Shown here: piece by piece, positions 1 through 10,799 of the stretch
Layout of the letters: each line of letters begins with the position of its first letter
Numbering within the stretch: the first letter of the stretch is position 1
Assembly (NCBI GenBank): GCA_021234155.1
Contig: JAJEKV010000058.1
Coordinates: 4,040,600 to 4,104,599, forward strand
Reading direction: 5' to 3'
Length of the DNA: 64,000 nucleotides
Source of the DNA: Isoetes taiwanensis
Lineage: Eukaryota; Streptophyta; Lycopodiopsida; Isoetales; Isoetaceae
Notes under the pieces: model-generated
The model's input: only the letters and a program-made list of their open reading frames with translations
Database searches by the model: none
Told to the model about the DNA's origin: nothing
Program-made: the position numbers and the translations under genes

Positions 1-1029
1 TCTTCCATTAGGAAGCTTTGCTTCTTCCCATTCTTCTTCTGTGAAATAAATTGATGAGGAGTTTGATATAATGGTATGACGTGATCATTTAACGAAGCCA
101 TTAGGTCAAGAGTCGGGAAGGCTAGATGCTCCTATATACTGTTATTGTACATTGAATGCATACCTTTTCTTTGTACTACGTTGTCAGAAATATCTTGTCT
201 TTATCTACAGTGGTTTCTTGTGAGTTTCTTGTGATCTGGACTTTATAACGAGATTTGGGAATAGAGAGCTAAATCTTTGGTATGTTTGAGCAAAGATTGT
301 GGTCTTTTAGGGCAATTATGAAAGCAAATTGTAGAAATAGATCCAACAGTAAGGTGCCAAAAGCATTTTTGTCTTGACAAATCTGTCCTCGGCAAGGGGC
401 CAAGATGACATAGAATTTGGTAACCTGCACATATTGGACTACAGACCATTGCCGATGAATCACAGTTACTTTCATGGGGTAGGGCCGAAGCATAAATTTT
501 GGAAGACCCGGCATGCCATTCAACCTACAAAGTAAACATGAAACTATAGCTGTTTTGAAAAAAAAAAACAAAGCTTGCAAATGGGATTGCGATTGCTAGG
601 TAGACTCCCGTTCTTAATGGCAGCATTGTTTTTAGGAATTTAACTTTGATAATTGCTTTGATTTTGTCAAGAGCTGGTCAGATCTCAAGATAAAGTACAT
701 AGATTGGATGTATCATATTGCGTTGACCATGACAGCTTCTGGAAGAAAAAGAATCGGTACTTCTATGGACACAATGTAATAAACTTGGGATGCAAGCTCA
801 ATCCAGGGCCTTCCCTAGCAGCATGCAATACTGCTTTGTATAGGGCATTCTCAAATCTTTGTCTTAGCAGGTTACTCCAGCTGTGTTTTTGCCAATGTGT
901 TTTTTTGGATTTCAAAGTAAAAATCTTTTGAGTCCCCTGTTTTCTTACATTTCTTTGCTAGTTTTTAAACCTACATCTCCTCAAATCATATCTTAATGCA
1001 TAGAGCAAGATGACAAGCAGAAAAAGAAT

Positions 1030-1888
1030 GATAATAGAATAGAATATAATAGTGTTTTTATTGTCCACGGAGGCCAGTCGGCCTATGGGACCCAAAAAAG
1101 AGGCGCTGCGAATATATTACTGTCTGCGTTAAAAAACTCCCGTCCCAAAGGCTTTTGGGGGGGGAAATAATGAGAGGAATAAGATTATTATCAAATTGTA
1201 CATACATCTATTATGAGGGGAAAGAAATATGTACACATATCAGGCAAATGCCTGAGGACCAAGCTGATCCCGATGATTTATGACCTCTTAAAAGTATGAT
1301 CCCAGTATCCGTACCAAGGCCATGCTCAATATCTCATGCAGGGGCTGGCCAGAATGGACTAGCTCAGCATAGCGTGTTCGAATGTCATCATATACCAGAC
1401 AGCTCTGAAGGGTGTGGCATTCCACAGCTCCAAATTGGCATCGTTATGAAAGCCTCTCTTAGCGTGGCTTCCCAATCCATCTCCACGTCTCAATATGAAG
1501 ATGGTGTGCGCCTGTGCGGATAGAGGCAATGGTTCTGCGCCTTTTCATGGGTAGATGAGTGCGCAGGTAGCATTGCGGGCCTCGCTCCAGCATGGGGTTT
1601 ATGTAGCATTGGTAATGTGTCGCCTTGACCTGTTCAAGGGTTCTGACATCCCATAGCTCACTGAGGAAGCATGTATCAAGGTACTGTCTGAGGCTGTAAT
1701 GATTTGCCTCCATTTGCACTCGGATGCACCTGTGCTCCTGCACATTCCATCTGGCCAGCCACCGAGCTCTCATTTTCCACCAGCAGGCCTTTAGGCGCCG
1801 AGGACCTATTGCCACAGTGTAAGCGAGGTTAGGGAGGCGAGTATCGTCCATGCTGACCACCTTCTGGAAGTAGATGATGTGTCTGTCA
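1030..1888 (-). mobile_element. LINE 3' fragment, inverted
   Basis: Read on the minus strand, about 1460-1888 encodes the C-terminal part of a LINE ORF2. It lines up with the ORF at 41584-42060: shared landmarks are YFQKVV, ARLP/TRLPNLAY, WNV, and IASI(R/C)TGAHHL followed by IETxRW. Downstream comes the family 3' end: a GC-rich hairpin near 1135-1165, then a conserved block at 1072-1095 (GGTCCCATAGGCC on the minus strand), then a TATTC-type tail at about 1035-1060. The fragment is 5' truncated, as is usual for LINEs, and the ORF is open here for 150 codons. The second copy at 37266-38130 is frameshifted. Confidence 0.85.
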
Positions 1889-3379
1889 TTTCTAAAGCCA
1901 TCAAAGGACAACGATGTAGAGAATGTTTTAATTTGTTGCTGCTTGGGCTATGGCAAATTGGTGGCAAGAACATTGTTCTCATTGACTTTTGATAATACGT
2001 TATGAAATCAAGGTACTTGTTCATTTTTTGTCATGGTCTGCTCTCCCATATATTGTAAATATTAATCTTATATTTGCCAATAAGTACCATATAACAAACA
2101 AGAATAAGTTGGAACTTTTTTATTCCAAAGGATCTTGAACGAAATATAAGTTGTTTCGTATGAGAGCATTGCTTCAATGTTTAGATCACACATTAAACTC
2201 CTCATGATGCAAAGTTGAAACCAAATCTTAAGCAATTGCGTATGTAAGGCAAAGTAGATGGAGAATCGCATAAAGTCAGTAAGCACAAAAAAGTAGGCTT
2301 ACAGATAACAATAATATACCTTGTCACATGCTTGAGATTGTTTTCATTTGGTAGTATTGATGCTTCTGCACGAAAATAATTTATTGGCAAGAACCTCCTC
2401 TCTTTTGATGAAGTAGAAAGCATATATAAGGACATTCTTTTTGAAAAGAAATCGGCATCTAAACCATATGTTATAAAAGCATCTAGGATGCCAATGCCCA
2501 TGCTTCTAGTAGTGCCTTATCAAATGGCTATCAAGCTACAGATGCACAAGTATGGAATCCAGATAATGTTACATATGTTTAAAAATCATGCACAAACCTT
2601 TTTGCCCTAGAAGATTGAAGGGATTTACACGCCAGGATAATCTATAGTGGATTGGAATCAAACATGCTTGTAGTAAATGCTATAGTTACATATGGAAATT
2701 TCAAAAGTGTACAAGATGCAAGAAGGAAAATGCAAGAAAGCTGCTGCAATGTATGCACACTTATAGCAGCGATTGATATCTTACTATGTAACAAATATTT
2801 GTTGGTGGAGTGTTTTAGGGTTTTCTTTTAAAGCCTTGCAATTAAATTTTTGGCCGTACTTGTACTGTGTTAATGACATTAGAGAAGAGTAGCTAACTAT
2901 GCTTCCCATGTCCTTCCTTAAGCTTCTTGCTTTGTTTGTCAGGTAATGAAACATGCGAAAAGATTTTGTCAGGAATCGACTTATAATTCTTCACATGCTT
3001 GAATTGTAAATGTTTGTAAATATAGTTTTAATTTTAGTTTTTAGCGTTCATGTGAGAGCTTAATGGGGAACAAGCCTTTGAACGGTGAACAAGCTTGGTT
3101 AATTATGAGTTGCAAGAGTATTCATATCAGGGCAAGAGCACTGGACTTTGTAGTCATTATTTTTGCAGAGGAGTTCTCTCCCGTGTTAGAGTAAATAACA
3201 CGATATGACCTTGGCCAAGAAGTCTTCAACGAATTTAGGCTGCCTCAACATGGCATCAGCGAGCACTCACTCCATGGTAATAGTATCCACCATCTTTTTG
3301 AGAGTAGAAGATCAAAGTCTGACTGTGGCATTTGAAAAGTTGAATGCACACTCCATATGATAGTTATTATGCTATATCC

Positions 3380-3417
3380 TTCTATTCTATTCTATTCTAT
3401 TCTATTCTATTCTATTC
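3380..3417. repeat. (TTCTA)n microsatellite
   Basis: About seven and a half TTCTA pentamers in a row. The counterpart in the duplicate is 39621-39658 with the same repeat number. The same pentamer forms the tail of LINE 3' ends in this window, so the tract may be what is left of a LINE tail, though no LINE 3' consensus precedes it. Confidence 0.9.
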
Positions 3418-4478
3418 AGATTTTAGAAGAGCCAAATTTGGCCATCGCACCTACGAATTTTTCTTAGCTTTCCATGCAGGTTATTTTTTGAGAAGGGATG
3501 GTGGCAAGGTATCCCAAAAACAAATAGAATATGTTCATGTGAAATGCAGGAAATTGAAAATGAAGAGCATGCAATGTTTTGTTGCAATCTACATGTTCAT
3601 ATTCGTGTCCTTTACATGTTCATATTCGTTGCCCTCAATATGTTCATATTCGCTGATCAAATTTTTTTGACCTTTCGACCACCATATGTGATGTTATCAT
3701 TTTCACAAACAGATGTAAGATTGTACTCTTCGTCCCATGACCCGCTGGACTTCTGTGGATGTTAATAAATTGTTATTGTCATTATTGTTATTCGATTTAA
3801 GGTTATTCATAAGGAAATGCATTTCAGGTTTTATGTTTCCTTCAGATTTTATAAGAGCCTTGGGATTTATAAAGGAAATGCATATGAAGTTTTTAAAAAT
3901 AAAGTACTAAGCTGTGTTTGCTATTTATTCTAAAAATTGGGCAATGCAGTCAGAAAGAATTCATCCACTAGTATAATGCATACTAGCGAACATTCTTATA
4001 AAACTCTGGAATACCCAATCCTCTTGTAATAAATATGTAGCATAATAACAGGGGGTTTCTTTTGTGTTTTTTGTATGCTTTTCAATATAGTTTTGCTATG
4101 ATTTGGTTGATGTATTCGTTCGACTGTACCAAATAGTATTTCTAGAGTGCAACCTTTTTTGGCCGTTGATTTTAAAAAGAAGGACAGATCGTATGGTCAT
4201 GTGTGTCTTTCCTCCTGCTTTTGTGTTTAAACAATAGAGCTATTTGTTTTTCATTTATGTGAACATACATAGAGGCCCTTCAACTTAGGATTTCAAGGCC
4301 ATTCAACTTAGGGTTTCGAGGCCCACAGACATATTGATTTCGTATGGTTTGGTTTGGGGTGCTGGGGATGCAGCGTCTGCATCAGAGTATGGTATGTCAT
4401 GACCAGATCTAGTAGACGCCTAGTTATCCATCAGGTACGTCGGCCCTGTCTATAGCTCCATGCCCATTTTACATAATG

Positions 4479-4662
4479 CTCTGATCTGGTTTCAACGATT
4501 CATCAATTTTAAAGAAATGAACATGATATCTTTTCACAGCGCTGATCTGGTTTCAATGGTTCATCAGTTTTCAAAAAAATGAAGATGATATGTTTTCAAG
4601 CTCTGATCTGGTTTCAATAGTTCATCAGTTTTAAATGCGATATTGATCTATATCCAGGTTAA
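4479..4662. repeat. 61-bp tandem repeat, three copies
   Basis: Units begin with CTGATCTGGTTTCAA at 4481, 4542 and 4603, giving a constant period of 61 bp with a few substitutions. There is no coding potential. It lies in the gene-poor stretch right of the duplication. Confidence 0.9.
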
Positions 4663-4837
4663 GATTCTTTGAATGCAAAGGTAGTATGTGATGCAACACA
4701 AGGCATGCAACAATATAAGGCATACTTCAAGTAGTTCATTTTTTAAGTTATATACTATTTCTCAATTTTCATTTCTATTGTGTGATATTATCTTCGTATC
4801 CTTATCTCGCAGATGAATATGACATGAACATGAAGAT

Positions 4838-4986
4838 TCTGAGATGCTAATATGTTTGTTTTCAAGTTGGTATATTTTATTTGTCTCTAATTGTATAGAT
4901 CTTTTGGCATTTCTGAGATGCTAATATGTTTGTTTTCTTGTTGGTATATTTTCTTTGTCTCTAATTGTGTAGATCTTTTGGCATTT
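4838..4986. repeat. 74-bp tandem duplication
   Basis: GAGATGCTAATATGTTTG starts at 4841 and again at 4915. The copies differ at only a few positions, and both end in CTTTTGGCATTT. Confidence 0.9.
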
Positions 4987-5389
4987 TTGTATGCAGGACA
5001 TTGCCTACAAACATTAATATCTGGCATTATATATTAGCTTCTATGGATTTTGTCATCCCGTGTATGTAGGACCTATCAAGTAGAGATTGGAAATAATCGA
5101 AGATGAATTCTATAGCTTGGCTACTTGACGCATAGAAAATTGACATCCAAATTGGCATCCATAACGTGATAACTATGTTGTATCTAGAATGGCACGTTGT
5201 ACCTGGAATGGAATAGGTTGTAGTGTTCATATGATTGGGGATATTTTTGCAATTTGGTTTATGTTGGAAGCTAGAGAAGTGTTAACCAATTCAAGTTTTG
5301 GACAAGAATACTCCCATGTCTTTTTTTTGTGGGTTCTTGTAAAAGTTGTAAAAGTTGTGCTTATTTTGAAGTTGAAGTGTTACGTTCAT

Positions 5390-5572
5390 TTCGGAGTTTA
5401 TGCCCATCCATTTAAGTTGCCTTGCGATTCTATAACACCCCATGCAAGGCAAATATTGGTTGAGAACTGTGGAAATATGATGATCTCACGTTTAGCAAAT
5501 CTTAACTCGATCCACTTGTGGAGATGTTTGATTATTCTACACAATATATGTAACCAAGATGGCATTTTTTAA
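5390..5572 (+). pseudogene. Possible Harbinger-type transposase 3' remnant
   Basis: The C-terminal part of an open frame ends in HLWRCLIILHNICNQDG. This resembles the final helix of PIF/Harbinger DDE transposases, where the pattern xCxxLHNxC follows the last catalytic region. Nothing upstream preserves the DDE domain or the earlier catalytic residues. This is a weak pattern match only, and chance similarity is quite possible. Confidence 0.25.
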
Positions 5573-6984
5573 ATATACGACATCATAGGTGCCATGGCAA
5601 AGGACATGGTTTAAGTAGTCTTCGCGCCTATATTGTTTTAGGCAAGGCCCCGAAGTGGCCAAAATTTTCTTAATCGAACACAAACCATTATATTTAATGC
5701 TTTTAAGTTAAAATCCCCTTGAAACTCCCTTTGATCTGGGTGCATATTCACACGGGGGGTGACTCCGGGTAGCGAGAGATGTTAAAAAGGCATATTTTCC
5801 CTTTATTCCTCGATCCATACCGTATATAGCGATCCTCGTTTGTGGGGTATGCTTCTACGATTTTTGCTATACTGTATAACGAGGTTTGCAAAATACTATA
5901 AGGTTTGAGCAATGTACTAAATGGTGTTGATTTTGTATATGTATTATAAGATAGCAACAGCTGAGCAAATTCGCTCACATAATTGTTTTTGTAATAATTT
6001 CTGAGGATTTTTGTAAGATAACAACAACTGAGCAAATTTGCTTACATAATTGTTTCCATCACTTTAAGAATGTGCTGGGCAAGAAACCAAAGATAGATAA
6101 TATGAAAAAGGTGATGAAAATGGAACTACCAAATTTTGCAAACTTCATAACGGAAGAATCTACTACATGCAAACTTCAAAGGGTGCTTCCTAAAGTATGA
6201 AAAATGCAATTTCAAGTTGGAAATGAGCCCTGCCATGGACGCTTGTGGATTGAAAGAGAATATTCTAGATATTGATTTTATCATATATCAAGGGTAAATG
6301 TCAATGATGTTTTGTGTAATAATGATCCATGATGATGAGAAATATTTTGAGAAATTTTGGTGTATACCGACTTCTTTGTATAATACCCTTTAGCCCTTTT
6401 CATATTGATCAACAGCTATTCTATATCTGGAGATGAGCAAGGACACACAAGACTGCCCCCTATGGGTTTAAATGCTCACCAATACAAACATCTCAATCCC
6501 AAATGCACGGACTTGCTCCAACAAGTCATGGAGGGTTGCATCAAGCATTATCAATGTATTGAACAATTAGAGATGATGCGTGAATTAATGCTTGATAGCT
6601 TACCATCACGTAACCATGTGTTTGTTATGTTCTAGGTAATTTAAAAGAATATGTCGCTAACTTCCATAAATCGGAATTGAGACCCATATACCTCAAACAA
6701 CAATTTCAAACATAATTCTTGGATATGCAATAATGGTGTGCATTACGAAGCCAAATGCTACAAGGATCACAATAAACTTTTGCTCTCATAATTCATGCCA
6801 TGAAATATAATTTAAATATAGAAAAAATAAGAAAATTAGATCGTGGAAAGGCTTAATGAGAACCGCATTCTCACTATCAATTTATCTACTTATCTATTTC
6901 TACGTTCAGCACAAAATTTTTAATGTTGCAAAAATATAATATCACCACAATTTGTCTTACGCAATATATTGCTTTGAAGTGTTT
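5573..6984. other. Gene-free stretch
   Basis: AT-rich sequence with no convincing coding region. A 76-codon open frame at 6405-6635 lacks any recognisable motif. Two near-identical phrases, AACAACTGAGCAAATTTG (6019-6036) and AGCAACAGCTGAGCAAAT (5954-5971), show a small local duplication. Confidence 0.6.
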
Positions 6985-7062
6985 TTCTTGGCTTTCCCTC
7001 CTCCCATCGCCCAGCGCCCTCCTCACTCTCTCTCTCTAGCGCCCTCACTGCCCTTGCATAGA

Positions 7063-7648
7063 TGTTAGTCCTGTACGTCCTGGTACAGGACTATTCATGC
7101 ACACGACAGACCAGGTCAAGGCCAAGGATCCACAGTCAGGCACAGGTCAGTCGTCAAAGGCCCCGCAGAAGACCAAGCAGTAGACCACGCAGAAGGCCGT
7201 GCCCGTGCCAAAGAAGAGGCAACGCACAGACAAGTGACGCGCTGTCACCGTCAGCGTCATTTCAGGCTTTCCAAGAGGCACCGCCAGCATTCCTGCAAAT
7301 CAGGCCTCCTTCTAGGAGTCGGCACCGAGATCTGACAGAGTATCTATGTTGGGCCAAAGGCCATTGTACTATATATATGCGTAGAGCTAGCCTTCACGGG
7401 TTAGATGAGTTTTTGGTCTTATCTCACTTCTGCTTTCTCTCGATTGCGAGAGCTCATGTATCACAATTGATATCAAAGAGTTTTGTTCTCTTCATTGTGT
7501 TCTTCATTGTTTTTCTTGTTTTTCTCTTTTCCCTTCCTTAGTTTCTTTTGCAAATCCCGCGTGACACAGCTACCGGATTCTCCTGTTCGATCCACGGGTC
7601 CTCACTGAGGGCTGCCATGCAGGAGTTCCCGAACCCAGACCCCAAACA
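7063..7648 (+). repeat. 5' LTR
   Basis: Begins TGTTAGTCCTGTACG and ends CCCCAAACA. A short inverted repeat (GTCCTGTAC/GTACAGGAC) sits at its start. Compared with the 3' LTR it shows a handful of mostly transitional changes and an extra 2 bp (GTGACAC versus GTCAC). Confidence 0.95.
7370..7378 (+). promoter_or_regulatory. TATA box of the 5' LTR
   Basis: TATATATAT lies about 307 bp into the LTR, in the context CCATTGTACTATATATATG. The position fits a U3/R boundary some 30 bp downstream. The 3' LTR has the same motif at 17679-17687. Confidence 0.55.
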
Positions 7649-7649
7649 C

Positions 7650-7666
7650 TGTCGCCGCTGCCGGGT
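7650..7666 (+). other. Primer binding site, tRNA-Asp-like
   Basis: TGTCGCCGCTGCCGGG starts one base after the LTR. It resembles the tRNA-Asp-type site TGGCGCCG(T)TGCCGGG used by plant Athila-type elements, with about two mismatches, and not the more usual tRNA-Met site TGGTATCAGAGC found in the other two LTR elements of this window. The tRNA assignment is from memory of family patterns. Confidence 0.6.
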
Positions 7667-7696
7667 CTGAATTTCTTTTTCCTTTTTTCTTTTACC

Positions 7697-9145
7697 ATGT
7701 CTGCACGAGCTTTCACCCCAGAGGAGCTTCTTAGCCAGACGGCGTCTCGTTTGGAGCGCCATCAACGTCGCGAAGTTGCTCGAGATATGTATGACACTGC
7801 TTATGATATTGAGGGAGGCCATATTCGCTCACGAGCTCAATCGGCGCCACCTACTCCTCGTGTTCACTCTCGTCCTGGCTCTCCTCCAGCGTGTAAACAT
7901 TGTTCCCAACCTCAGTCATCTCATCATACACCTGTTCAGCAACCTCCAGCTTATTTTCACACTCCAGAGAGTGCCTACATTCATATCTCCTCTGGCCATA
8001 CTCCTCTGCCTTCACAACCATCATCTCCCCCTGGAGGAATGGGTTATCCCCATGTCTCTTTCGGCCCTCCCCAGGTTCAGACATATCCTCAATCCCCTTC
8101 TTTTCAACACACACTTCCAGTTTACACTCTTACTGATCTTAAACCTCATGACCACGGACCCCACGGTCCTGCACCACAGGAACCTCCTTTTGCACATCTT
8201 CAGGGTCTTTCTGATCCTTTGCCACCCCATACAGACTCCCTGGAAGCTCCACCCCATTATGTTTCTCCTTCTACACCGCCTCTCTATACACAAGGCCATT
8301 CCCAATCTACTTTTCAGACTCTCAAGTTGACCTATCCCACCTTCGGCAGCACTAAAGGCAAACCATTAGACCAAAGTGCTCAAGCTCATATGGAAGAATT
8401 TGAGGCTCTGGCTGTCCTAAATGGTCACGCTCAACCTCAGTTGAAGTTCCATATCTTTTCCACCACGCTGCGTGGATCCCCTCATCAATGGCTCATGGCA
8501 AACAAAAGCCATTGGAAACAAAACTGGACGGAAATGAAGACTGCTTTCCTTTCTCATTATGGCACCACAGATGATGATCAACTTCTTCTCAAGCAACTCA
8601 ATGATCTTCAGCAAGAGCCCACGGAGTCAGCCCGGGATTTTGCGGATCGTCTTCACATCCTCCTCATCAAACTTCAAGAGTACCCCACGCAAAGCCAGAT
8701 CCTCGTCTGGTTTCTCCAGGGACTTCCTCCGGCTATTCGTCTCATGACTGAATACCTGCGCCCCAAGACTTTGGAGCAGGCCATTGAACTTGTCAATCAT
8801 TCAGTTAATGTTTCCTCCCGAGGCATGACCCTCCAGGAGCTACCCTTCATTCCTCCTCTCATGGTACCTCAGACTGCAGTTCAGCCTCAACACTCAAATC
8901 CTCAACGCAGTCAAATTTGGTGCCACGTCTGCAAATATCAAGGCCATTTGGCCAATGAGTGCAACTCCACCAATGGCCCTCCTCATTGTAAACGCTGCAA
9001 CATGTGCAATCATGCCTGTACTCATCCTACACCCTTCCGGCAAAAGATGGTTTATCAAGTCCAGACCACGCCTCAGCAACAGCCGGCATATCAACCTCAG
9101 CAATTTCAAGCACAACCTCCTCAACAGTATCAACAATCTCAGTAG
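7697..9145 (+). CDS. gag: Gag polyprotein of the Ty3/gypsy element
   Basis: 482 codons from the first ATG after the primer site. The N-terminal ~215 residues are rich in Pro, His, Ser and Gln. Residues about 220-370 form the Gag capsid-like region, with WLMANKSHWKQNWTEMKTAF and a conserved-looking LNDLQQEPTESARDFADRL. At about residue 412 there is a CCHC zinc knuckle (CHVCKYQGHLANEC), followed by a Cys-rich partner. The frame ends at a TAG at 9143-9145 inside a Gln-rich tract, but the same frame stays open to 9418 and contains a second CCHC knuckle, so the stop probably truncates a longer Gag. It would package element RNA in virus-like particles in the cytoplasm. Confidence 0.85.
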   Translation: MSARAFTPEELLSQTASRLERHQRREVARDMYDTAYDIEGGHIRSRAQSAPPTPRVHSRPGSPPACKHCSQPQSSHHTPVQQPPAYFHTPESAYIHISSGHTPLPSQPSSPPGGMGYPHVSFGPPQVQTYPQSPSFQHTLPVYTLTDLKPHDHGPHGPAPQEPPFAHLQGLSDPLPPHTDSLEAPPHYVSPSTPPLYTQGHSQSTFQTLKLTYPTFGSTKGKPLDQSAQAHMEEFEALAVLNGHAQPQLKFHIFSTTLRGSPHQWLMANKSHWKQNWTEMKTAFLSHYGTTDDDQLLLKQLNDLQQEPTESARDFADRLHILLIKLQEYPTQSQILVWFLQGLPPAIRLMTEYLRPKTLEQAIELVNHSVNVSSRGMTLQELPFIPPLMVPQTAVQPQHSNPQRSQIWCHVCKYQGHLANECNSTNGPPHCKRCNMCNHACTHPTPFRQKMVYQVQTTPQQQPAYQPQQFQAQPPQQYQQSQ

Positions 9146-10799
9146 CCACGGGGACAAAGCAACCGTCCTCCTTTTGATCCTGCTAAAGCTCAGTGCTATC
9201 ATTGTTTGGAATGGGGTCATACCACCACGACGTGCCCTCAACTTCCTCAAGTTCAAGTCCAACTTCCAGGCACAAATCAAACCACGTCAGTACGCCTCAC
9301 AGCCTATCAACTTTGGATCGATAATGGCAAACAAGGCCCTCGCCCTGTTCTCAGAAAGCCACCACGAGTGCCTCAACAATCACGGTATCAACCAGCTCCT
9401 TGCACCAGACTTGGATAAACTCATGCCTCATGTCATGCCCAAGGTAAGACAAAGTATCCTCAACCTCATGCAGGCTGCAGAAGGCCGCACCCTTGCTAAT
9501 GTGCACGCCACCACCAGGGCTCAACAGCGTCAGGAAGCACCTCCGTCATCTCACACTCCACGCTCTCAGACATATCCAAATATTGCTGCAGAGGTGGAGC
9601 TTCTCAAAGAAGTTGCGGCTTCCTTACCTCAGACTCCTGCTCCCTTGGCTCCTGCTGATCCCTTCTCTCATGTTCCTTTGGAACTCCAAGAGGAGCTCGC
9701 CAAGATCAAAATCCCTTTGAGTCTTGCCACCATTTTGAAACTCTGTCCTGCTCTCAAGGACCAGTTACCCCTTCCCACTGTCTTGGTCCGTGCAGTGGCT
9801 ACCTCCACACCCATGGTCCATGCCACGGTGGACAATCAACAAGTCAATCATGTTCAAATCGATGGAGGTAGTGCTGTCAATCTTATCACAGATAAACTCC
9901 GAAAGCAATTGGGCATCAAACAACTTTACCGTGCCCCTTATGATATCAAGTTGGCCAATGGTCATATCACGCGCCCTCAAGGCGTCACGCCACTGCTTCA
10001 CATCAATATAGGCGAATTGCGATTCCCTCTAGAATTTGGTGTTTGGAAAGCAGGTGAAGATCCCGGTGATTATGAAATGTTGGTCGGCAGACCTTTTCTC
10101 CGCCAGGCCAAAAGTATTCATTACTGGGCCACGGACCAGCTCGTCATTACAGATGGTCATCTCAATGCTACCATGGATTTGGAAACCGACAAGATCATCT
10201 CTGTTGAACATGCCGAACCTTCTCTCTCAGACACCGATTATGAAGAAGCCCAGAATATCTATCATGTTCAGGCTCCACCTGCGAGTTTGCCTCTTTCATC
10301 CTACCCTGAATATGCCGATCCTTGGGGTGAGATGACTCTGGATCAGGACCAGGCTGTGGCTGCTCTGCTCGACCCTTACCTGGCTCCTTGTAAGAGAATT
10401 CAACGTTTTGACCATTTTTCAGACACAGAACTTCCTCCCGAAATGGTGGACGTTCATGCCGTCATGAAGCAACCCCTGCTCGATGACGCTCAGCAACCGC
10501 TCTTCTTCACCACACAAAATGCAACTCATCCCGTCATGTTTCAACCTCCTGCTCACGTTGTTCATGATACGGAAGTTGTTCCACATATTCAGACTCCGGA
10601 GGTGGAGATTGTGGACATTGGCAACAATCAGCCCGTCCGCCTTGCTGCAAATCTCCCGACCACCTATCGAGCACGCGCCCTCACGCTGTTCCAAAAATTC
10701 AGACACATTTTTGCCTGGAGCTATAAAGATATTCGGGGTATCAACAAAAACTTGGGGGAACTCACCATTCCTACCAAACCAGATGCACGTCCTGTCTAG
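8955..10799 (+). CDS. pol: Pol N-terminal part with aspartic protease
   Basis: This open frame overlaps gag in the +1 frame. Its first ~150 codons look like a shadow of gag; coding character begins around 9400 (PKVRQSILNLMQAAEGR). The retropepsin motif is IDGGSAVNLI at about 9860: a DGG variant of the D-S/T-G site that is common in plant Ty3 elements. A downstream flap and second loop are seen in YEMLVGRPFL. The N-terminal edge of the RT module (FAWSYKDIRGI) follows. The frame stops at TAG 10797-10799, directly before a conserved RT lead-in that continues in the same frame. Confidence 0.75.
   Translation: MSATPPMALLIVNAATCAIMPVLILHPSGKRWFIKSRPRLSNSRHINLSNFKHNLLNSINNLSSHGDKATVLLLILLKLSAIIVWNGVIPPRRALNFLKFKSNFQAQIKPRQYASQPINFGSIMANKALALFSESHHECLNNHGINQLLAPDLDKLMPHVMPKVRQSILNLMQAAEGRTLANVHATTRAQQRQEAPPSSHTPRSQTYPNIAAEVELLKEVAASLPQTPAPLAPADPFSHVPLELQEELAKIKIPLSLATILKLCPALKDQLPLPTVLVRAVATSTPMVHATVDNQQVNHVQIDGGSAVNLITDKLRKQLGIKQLYRAPYDIKLANGHITRPQGVTPLLHINIGELRFPLEFGVWKAGEDPGDYEMLVGRPFLRQAKSIHYWATDQLVITDGHLNATMDLETDKIISVEHAEPSLSDTDYEEAQNIYHVQAPPASLPLSSYPEYADPWGEMTLDQDQAVAALLDPYLAPCKRIQRFDHFSDTELPPEMVDVHAVMKQPLLDDAQQPLFFTTQNATHPVMFQPPAHVVHDTEVVPHIQTPEVEIVDIGNNQPVRLAANLPTTYRARALTLFQKFRHIFAWSYKDIRGINKNLGELTIPTKPDARPV
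9146..9418 (+). pseudogene. Gag C-terminal extension after an amber stop
   Basis: The gag frame continues past the TAG without a break for about 90 codons and carries a second zinc knuckle, CYHCLEWGHTTTTC (C-x2-C-x4-H-x4-C). This strongly suggests that the TAG is a mutation, probably CAG to TAG, although programmed readthrough cannot be excluded. The pol frame is +1 relative to this one, so a frameshift or splice would be needed to express pol. Confidence 0.7.

Larger units (their letters stand above)
1..4017. repeat. Left copy of a ~4-kb direct duplication
   Basis: This stretch recurs in the same orientation at 36220-40277. The match is nearly base for base apart from a small indel near 50 (about 19 bases present only in the right copy), a similar one near 3867, and a clearly more divergent patch inside the LINE fragment (about 1560-1940). 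The match ends at 4017, after the shared ATACCCA. The left border is not visible because the window begins inside the repeat, so the duplicated unit may be longer. Apart from the LINE fragment and a pentanucleotide tract I see no gene; the short ORFs are not conserved-looking. Confidence 0.95.

Noticed and set aside
243-580. Minus-strand ORFs conserved in both 4-kb duplicates (also 36479-36861)
   Set aside because: Conservation comes from the recent duplication itself; the frames differ by an indel and have no recognisable protein features.
7062-7541. 159-codon ORF at the 5' LTR and its twin near 17074-17850
   Set aside because: These are frames through LTR sequence; the real coding use of this stretch is the end of the extra ORF in the 3' LTR.
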